A stretch of DNA of 12,124 bases. Source: Bacteriovoracaceae bacterium. GTDB lineage: Bacteria > Bdellovibrionota > Bacteriovoracia > Bacteriovoracales > Bacteriovoracaceae. Numbering within the stretch: the stretch's first letter is position 1; every line of letters begins with the position of its first letter. Under the pieces are notes generated by a model. That model searched no databases, had not been told where the DNA came from, and was given only the letters and a program-made list of their open reading frames with translations. Of this stretch, positions 11,915-12,124 are shown piece after piece. The stretch spans positions 1 through 12,124 of the forward strand of contig CANFNN010000066.1 in assembly GCA_947448095.1 (NCBI GenBank), given 5' to 3'. Made by a program: the position numbers and the translations under genes.

Positions 11915-12124
11915 ATGAAAAGAATGTTCTTCACATTATTTCTAGGACTCTACTTATATCCGGCCTGGTCAACAGATCTTGCTGAGAAGCCTATTGAAGA
12001 CGACGAGGAGAGCTTAGAGAAGGCCATCGAACCCCTTGATAGCAGTGCCAATCAATTTTCGGCCTTGGTTAAATCAACGACTGACCTCTTGGCACCTGAA
12101 CTAGAGATGACTCAAGCAACTGAA
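11915..12124 (+). CDS. Exported protein, N-terminal fragment (runs off right edge)
   Basis: The 70 codons visible start MKRMFFTLFLGLYLYPAWSTD, a signal peptide with likely cleavage after WST or nearby. They continue into a very acidic stretch (EKPIEDDEESLEKAIEPLD) and then a Ser/Thr/Leu helical region. No Shine-Dalgarno is present; the start rests on the signal peptide and on the -10-like TATTAA just upstream. A nine-codon ORF (11892-11918) overlaps its start by ATGA and might couple translation, but its own ribosome site is weak. The product cannot be named from this fragment. Confidence 0.65.
   Translation, partial: MKRMFFTLFLGLYLYPAWSTDLAEKPIEDDEESLEKAIEPLDSSANQFSALVKSTTDLLAPELEMTQATE

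Noticed and set aside
11892..11918. Nine-codon ORF overlapping the start of the right-edge gene by ATGA
   Set aside because: Very short with a weak purine-rich ribosome site; coupling is possible, but the -10-like box at 11903 would place it upstream of the transcript.
1..12124. CRISPR array, insertion sequence, prophage or tRNA genes
   Set aside because: No regularly spaced repeats, transposase or integrase motifs, flanking terminal repeats or cloverleaf-like sequences were seen on either strand.

Overview
The window looks like a stretch of chromosome from a Gram-negative bacterium with an AT-rich to moderate base composition. Its many lipobox and signal-peptide proteins, trypsin-like lipoprotein, protein-glutaminase-like secreted protein and multi-pass PilZ protein fit a predatory Bdellovibrionota lineage (Bacteriovorax/Peredibacter/Bdellovibrio-like). 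That assignment is inferred from gene content; there is no rRNA or other marker here. I see no phage, insertion sequence, CRISPR array, tRNA or rRNA.

Left part (1-4083): a truncated exported-protein gene reads leftward off the edge. Facing away from it is a small exported protein (273-848), which ends back to back with an unrecognised 386-residue protein on the minus strand (849-2009). The forward terminator of the first lies inside the coding end of the second. Divergent from the 386-residue gene, across only 33 bp, is an overlapping selD-selU pair. Together these make selenophosphate and use it to convert 2-thiouridine to 2-selenouridine in tRNA. The two divergent promoters appear to share one -10 box.

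Middle (4084-5900): a 38-residue single-membrane-span ORF precedes methylglyoxal synthase (mgsA), which ends at a terminator. Then comes an isolated mini-cassette (promoter, perfect Shine-Dalgarno, 26-codon ORF, strong terminator) and a lipoprotein of the trypsin/V8 protease fold that may be translated from a leaderless mRNA.

Right part (5908-12124): on the minus strand are a 410-residue protein with a HEPN-like R-x5-H motif near its C-terminus, and a probable stress operon (41-residue Lys-rich peptide, BON protein with a Tyr/Arg/Gly-rich disordered N-terminus, short BON protein). Divergent from that operon is a pair encoding a secreted protein-glutaminase-like enzyme (Cys-His-Asp all present) and a lipoprotein with a perfect EF-hand loop. 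This pair ends tail to tail, with overlapping stops, against a membrane-anchored PilZ-domain protein. Finally there is a structured 240-bp leader, a lipoprotein gene, a run of small hairpins, and a truncated exported protein running off the right edge.

The most novel-looking points are the 26-codon cassette at 4804-5016, the uncharacterised HEPN-like protein, the shared -10 between selD and its unknown neighbour, the glutaminase/EF-hand pair, and several genes that seem to lack leaders. Nothing amounts to a clearly new multi-gene system.
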